A stretch of 64,000 nucleotides of DNA from Sphingobacterium gobiense (lineage in GTDB: Bacteria > Bacteroidota > Bacteroidia > Sphingobacteriales > Sphingobacteriaceae), in NCBI RefSeq assembly GCF_002980575.1, contig NZ_PVBS01000002.1:496001-560000 (forward strand), in the 5' to 3' direction. A program made the translations under genes and the position numbers. Numbering within the stretch: the first letter of the stretch is position 1; every line of letters begins with the position of its first letter. Under the pieces are notes generated by a model. The model saw only the letters and a list, made by a program, of their open reading frames with translations. It was not told where the DNA came from and did not search any database. Below, one piece after another: positions 61,113 through 64,000 of the stretch.

Positions 61113-63218
61113 TTATGCAGAGCAGGAAATACACTCTTCTACGGTTGATTTACGTGTGCGTGTATAGTACAGCGATTTTAAACCAAGCTTATGCGCATAG
61201 ATGTAGTATTTCGCTAGATCTCTTGTCGAATCCTTCGAGTTGGTGTGCAGGATGGTGGATACTCCTTGATCAATGTGACGTTGGACTACCGAAATCAATT
61301 TCAGCACTTTAAATTGATCCATATCGTATGCCGACTTGAAGTAGAAATAGTTGTCATTTGTTAAATAAGGCATCGGATAATAGGTGGTACTGTCGCCATA
61401 CTCCCGTACCTCAATAATATCCACTACTGGCATAACCGAAGCAGTCGCGTTCATGATATAGGAAGTAGATTGGTTTGGCGCGATAGCTAGGCGATACGCG
61501 TGGTAGATACCATGTTCCTGTATTTGTCCTTTTAAGTTTTCCCAATCTTGTCTTGTTGGTACATGAATACCTTCAAACAGCTCCTGCACCTTGTCGGTGG
61601 TAGGCGCGTAGTCTTGCGCTGTATATTTATCGAAATAAGTGCCGTCTGCATAAGCTGATTTCTCAAAGCCCACGAATGTTTTACCACGCTCTTTAGCAAT
61701 TTCCATCGAAGCCTCCAAAGAATAGTAGTTCATCATCATGAAGAATGTATTGGCAAAGTCTAGCGCTTCTGTAGATTCGTACATTATGAAGCTCTTCGCC
61801 AAAAAGCCATGTAAGTTCATAGCTCCTAGTCCGACGGAGTGTAATTCTCTATTGGCCTTAGCGATGGATGGAACCATTTCAATGTTCGTAACATCGGTTA
61901 CTACCGTTAGGGCGCGTGTTGCCGTTTTTACCGCTTCTTTAATGCGTTTGTTGTCCATCACGGTCGCGATATTGAGCGACCCGAGGTTACAGGATATACC
62001 GTAGCGAATGGTATCCTCTCTGCCATAAATCTCAATATCCGAAACTTCGGAAACCTGCATAATTTCCGTACACAAGTTAGAGAATTTCACTTGACCTATG
62101 CCATTTAAGGCGTGTACTCTATTGGTATTCTCCTTGAAGAAAATGTAGGGGTAACCCGATTCCTTTTGAATTTGAGCGATACGTACCAGTAAGTGGCGCG
62201 CATTAACTTTTTTCTTTTTAACGTTTGGATTGGTGATCAATTCATCATACATCTTATCCATGTCCATATCATCTAGATATTTGCCATATTCCTGCATGAC
62301 AGTATGTGGATAAATAAGATAGCAAGGTTCGTCTTTTTCGGCCATCTCCATAAATTTATCTGGAATAACGATGCCTATAGAAAGTGATTTGATACGTACC
62401 TTCTCGTCGGCATTGATTTTTTTACAATCCAGAAATTCTTCGATATCGGCGTGGAAGATATTGAGGTAGACCGCTCCTGCACCTGGACGTTGTCCCAGTT
62501 GGTTGGCGTAAGAGAACGTATCTTCCATGATCTTCATAATAGGAAGGACACCGCCAGCACGTCCGTCCACGCCTTTGATAGCTTCTCCGCGCGCACGGAT
62601 TTTGGAAATGTTAAAGGAAACACCACCACCGATAGAAGATAGTTTCATTGCGGAGTCGACAGCATAGCCGATACCGTTTAGGTTGTCACCAATCTCATCT
62701 AAGAAACAAGATACCAATTCGCCGGAACGTTTTTTTCCAGCGTTCAAGAATGTCGGGGTAGCAGGTTGATATTCTTGATTGATCATGATCTCAGCATACT
62801 CGATAGCTTTTTGTACACCTTCTTCTCGAGCAAGGAAAAGTGCTACAGCAACCACACGGTCTTCATAGCGCTCTAAGAATTTCTCGCCTGTGTCGTCACG
62901 TAATGCGTAGCTCTGGAAGAACTTAAACGCTGCCATGAACGATTGAAAACGGAATTTCTTTGCGTGTACATAGTTGTACACCTCTTCCATTTCTTCGAAG
63001 GTGAACCACTCGTAGAAATTGATATAATAGTTGTGCTCAATTAAGTAATCAATCTTTTCTTTTAACGTATAAAAGAAGACTGTGTTCTTGTTTACATGTT
63101 CCAAGAAATAGGCGCGTACAGCTTCTTTGTCTTTATGTAAGCTGTACTCCTCATCATGCTTAATCATGATTTCGTTATTAAGCAATATCCAATTTTTTGC
63201 TACCTCGTTTGCTATCAT
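61113..63218 (-). CDS. nrdE: Class Ib ribonucleotide reductase, alpha subunit
   Basis: Large catalytic subunit reducing ribonucleoside diphosphates. Features: no N-terminal ATP cone (class Ib), LNAGKKRSGELVSCFLDE with the active-site Cys, SSIGGGVSFNIS, ISCNLGSLNIATV, LGLGAMNLHG-like VGLGAMNLHGFLA, PNQSTSYIMNATASVMPV, and the C-terminal pair in ECISCSA that exchanges electrons with NrdH. Length 701. Its ATG lies inside nrdI (41-base overlap). It needs dNTP effectors at the specificity site. Confidence 0.96.
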   Translation of the reverse strand: MIANEVAKNWILLNNEIMIKHDEEYSLHKDKEAVRAYFLEHVNKNTVFFYTLKEKIDYLIEHNYYINFYEWFTFEEMEEVYNYVHAKKFRFQSFMAAFKFFQSYALRDDTGEKFLERYEDRVVAVALFLAREEGVQKAIEYAEIMINQEYQPATPTFLNAGKKRSGELVSCFLDEIGDNLNGIGYAVDSAMKLSSIGGGVSFNISKIRARGEAIKGVDGRAGGVLPIMKIMEDTFSYANQLGQRPGAGAVYLNIFHADIEEFLDCKKINADEKVRIKSLSIGIVIPDKFMEMAEKDEPCYLIYPHTVMQEYGKYLDDMDMDKMYDELITNPNVKKKKVNARHLLVRIAQIQKESGYPYIFFKENTNRVHALNGIGQVKFSNLCTEIMQVSEVSDIEIYGREDTIRYGISCNLGSLNIATVMDNKRIKEAVKTATRALTVVTDVTNIEMVPSIAKANRELHSVGLGAMNLHGFLAKSFIMYESTEALDFANTFFMMMNYYSLEASMEIAKERGKTFVGFEKSAYADGTYFDKYTAQDYAPTTDKVQELFEGIHVPTRQDWENLKGQIQEHGIYHAYRLAIAPNQSTSYIMNATASVMPVVDIIEVREYGDSTTYYPMPYLTNDNYFYFKSAYDMDQFKVLKLISVVQRHIDQGVSTILHTNSKDSTRDLAKYYIYAHKLGLKSLYYTRTRKSTVEECISCSA

Positions 63219-63585
63219 TGTATTGGTGTTTTATAATTTCAATAAATTGATTGATATCTTCCATCGTGCCAGAAAGCTCGAATTTCATGGCGAGTGGAAT
63301 ATCGTAATCTTCGGATACCTTGTCGGCTGCTAGCCCAAAATTTCTGCCCCAGTTTCTGTTGCCGCTGGAGGTCACGGAATAGATTTTCTCCGCATGGTTA
63401 TCCATAAACATCTTCGTTTTTTCCGGCATAGATCCTAGCTTGGTCGTATACGTAACCAAGTGCCCAGATTCTTGGATTTCCAAGCTTTCTTCAATTTTAT
63501 GCGCTTGCCATCCGGTTATTTGGATAACTTTGTTAATAAAGCGCTGGACATTTCCAGTTTTTGAATCGTAATATAGATGAACCAT
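63178..63585 (-). CDS. nrdI: NrdI flavodoxin-like activator of NrdF
   Basis: Flavodoxin-like protein that supplies oxidant to build the NrdF Mn2-Y cofactor. MVHLYYDSKTGNVQRFINKV shows the FMN phosphate loop, LVTYTTKLGSMPEKTKMF and SGNRNWGRNFGLAADKVS the flavin-binding loops typical of NrdI. Length 135 fits. The C-terminus overlaps the start of nrdE by 41 bases, implying coupled translation. Confidence 0.94.
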   Translation of the reverse strand: MVHLYYDSKTGNVQRFINKVIQITGWQAHKIEESLEIQESGHLVTYTTKLGSMPEKTKMFMDNHAEKIYSVTSSGNRNWGRNFGLAADKVSEDYDIPLAMKFELSGTMEDINQFIEIIKHQYNDSKRGSKKLDIA

Positions 63586-63610
63586 ATCTCGCTCCGTTAG
63601 GGTGAAACAA

Positions 63611-63844
63611 TTAAAGGGCTATTGACGCCAACTCTTCGGGTTTGAAACCGATGATGCGCTGTTGTACTTCTTCGTCGTCGAGGACCAGAACTGTTGGAAC
63701 CGTTCTGATTTTAAACTTAGCAGCTAGATCAGGTTGGTCGAACGGGTTAATGGTTTCGTATGGAATCCCTCTGTTGTCTAAGAAGGCGGACACTTGTGCG
63801 CATGGCGCACAGTCATTTTTTTCGAATTTAATGATTCTTGCCAT
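63611..63844 (-). CDS. nrdH: NrdH-type glutaredoxin-like redoxin
   Basis: 77-residue thioredoxin-fold protein with the redox motif CAPC (Cys12, Cys15), then GIPYETINPFDQPDLAAKFKIRTVPTVLV with the cis-Pro loop TVP. NrdH reduces the C-terminal disulphide of NrdE. It is the first gene of nrdHIEF. The region upstream (63845-64000) shows CTTGAG-N12-CTCAAG and GATATTTG, a seven-of-eight -7 match on the minus strand, but no recognisable NrdR box. Confidence 0.92.
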   Translation of the reverse strand: MARIIKFEKNDCAPCAQVSAFLDNRGIPYETINPFDQPDLAAKFKIRTVPTVLVLDDEEVQQRIIGFKPEELASIAL

Positions 63845-64000
63845 GTTGTTGTAAGTTTAAATTTGCGAAGATGTTACCATCTCCAAGAAGTTAAAACACG
63901 AGACTTGAGGCGGGTCTGCATCTCAAGCATAACAAATATCCAATATTTTAATTCGGAGCGGTAGTGATACTTTTCCACATGGTTAACAGACAGATAGAAT
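63845..64000. other. Region upstream of nrdH, to window end
   Basis: 156 bases. Minus strand shows GATATTTG (seven of eight bases of TAnnTTTG, about 63937-63944) and the inverted repeat CTTGAG/CTCAAG (63905-63928). No NrdR-type boxes or gene start was recognised. A minus-strand open frame enters from the window edge and stops in this region, but it has no features I can name. Confidence 0.35.

Noticed and set aside
63845..64000. NrdR boxes upstream of nrdH.
   Set aside because: No paired ACAC-TATAT-TGTG-like 16-mers recognised on either strand.

Overview
The window comes from a Bacteroidota chromosome, most likely Sphingobacteriaceae (Sphingobacterium/Pedobacter-like). Evidence: a SusC/SusD pair, TonB receptor with DUF4249 partner, FimB/Mfa2-like and FISUMP lipoproteins, DUF3244 and DUF6266 proteins, PqqD/HPr-kinase-like pair, eukaryote-type GlyS, and many promoters with the Bacteroidota -7 element TAnnTTTG. 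Taxonomy is inferred from gene content only. I saw no rRNA, tRNA, CRISPR array, prophage or complete insertion sequence.

Layout. 1-2035: end of a SusC gene and its SusD lipoprotein. 2105-5939 (minus): M1 peptidase, small membrane protein, WG-repeat protein. 6018-11741 (plus): pepT, nitroreductase, NlpE-like lipoprotein, MFS transporter, XpaC-like/TelA pair. 11746-12287: a non-coding fold-back element with about 170-bp inverted arms. 12292-14227 (minus): fumC with a coupled lipoprotein. 14464-21718 (plus): TPR/HTH sensor regulator, DUF3244 protein, unknown lipoprotein, DUF4249 lipoprotein, TonB receptor, beta-barrel. 21749-24226: unknown protein and S41 protease, with a long palindrome between them. 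24262-30311 (minus): orphan IS3-OrfA-like protein, second TPR/HTH sensor, and two tandem cassettes each made of a 60-65 residue peptide plus a fimbrillin-like lipoprotein with a FISUMP-like C-terminus. 30591-37904: NarL-type response regulator facing a TPR histidine kinase that sits at the end of the mutL-rhomboid-pseudorhomboid-EEP operon. 38054-45305: TPM protein, uvrA, membrane protein, PqqD plus HPr-kinase-like pair, OsmC. 45388-53485: GDSL hydrolase with FadL-type porin, metZ with a short upstream ORF, tpx, GH29 fucosidase, lipoprotein. 53590-58884 (minus): 2-hydroxyacid dehydrogenase, glyS, bcp, M23 peptidase, FAH-family hydrolase. 59176-59266: nested palindromes containing 11-bp tandem G-run repeats, before a DUF6266 gene. 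60048-63844 (minus): class Ib ribonucleotide reductase operon nrdHIEF.

Most interesting signals: (1) the duplicated small-peptide/fimbrillin cassettes flanked by two regulators; (2) a long palindrome with a near-identical core at two unrelated loci (22401-22438 and 58926-58959); (3) compact promoters, including terminators overlapping promoters, -7 elements only 4-7 nt before start codons, and a glyS promoter spacer built of 7-bp repeats; (4) a 12-codon upstream ORF before metZ; (5) an orphan RRE/kinase pair; (6) a catalytically dead rhomboid beside an active one.
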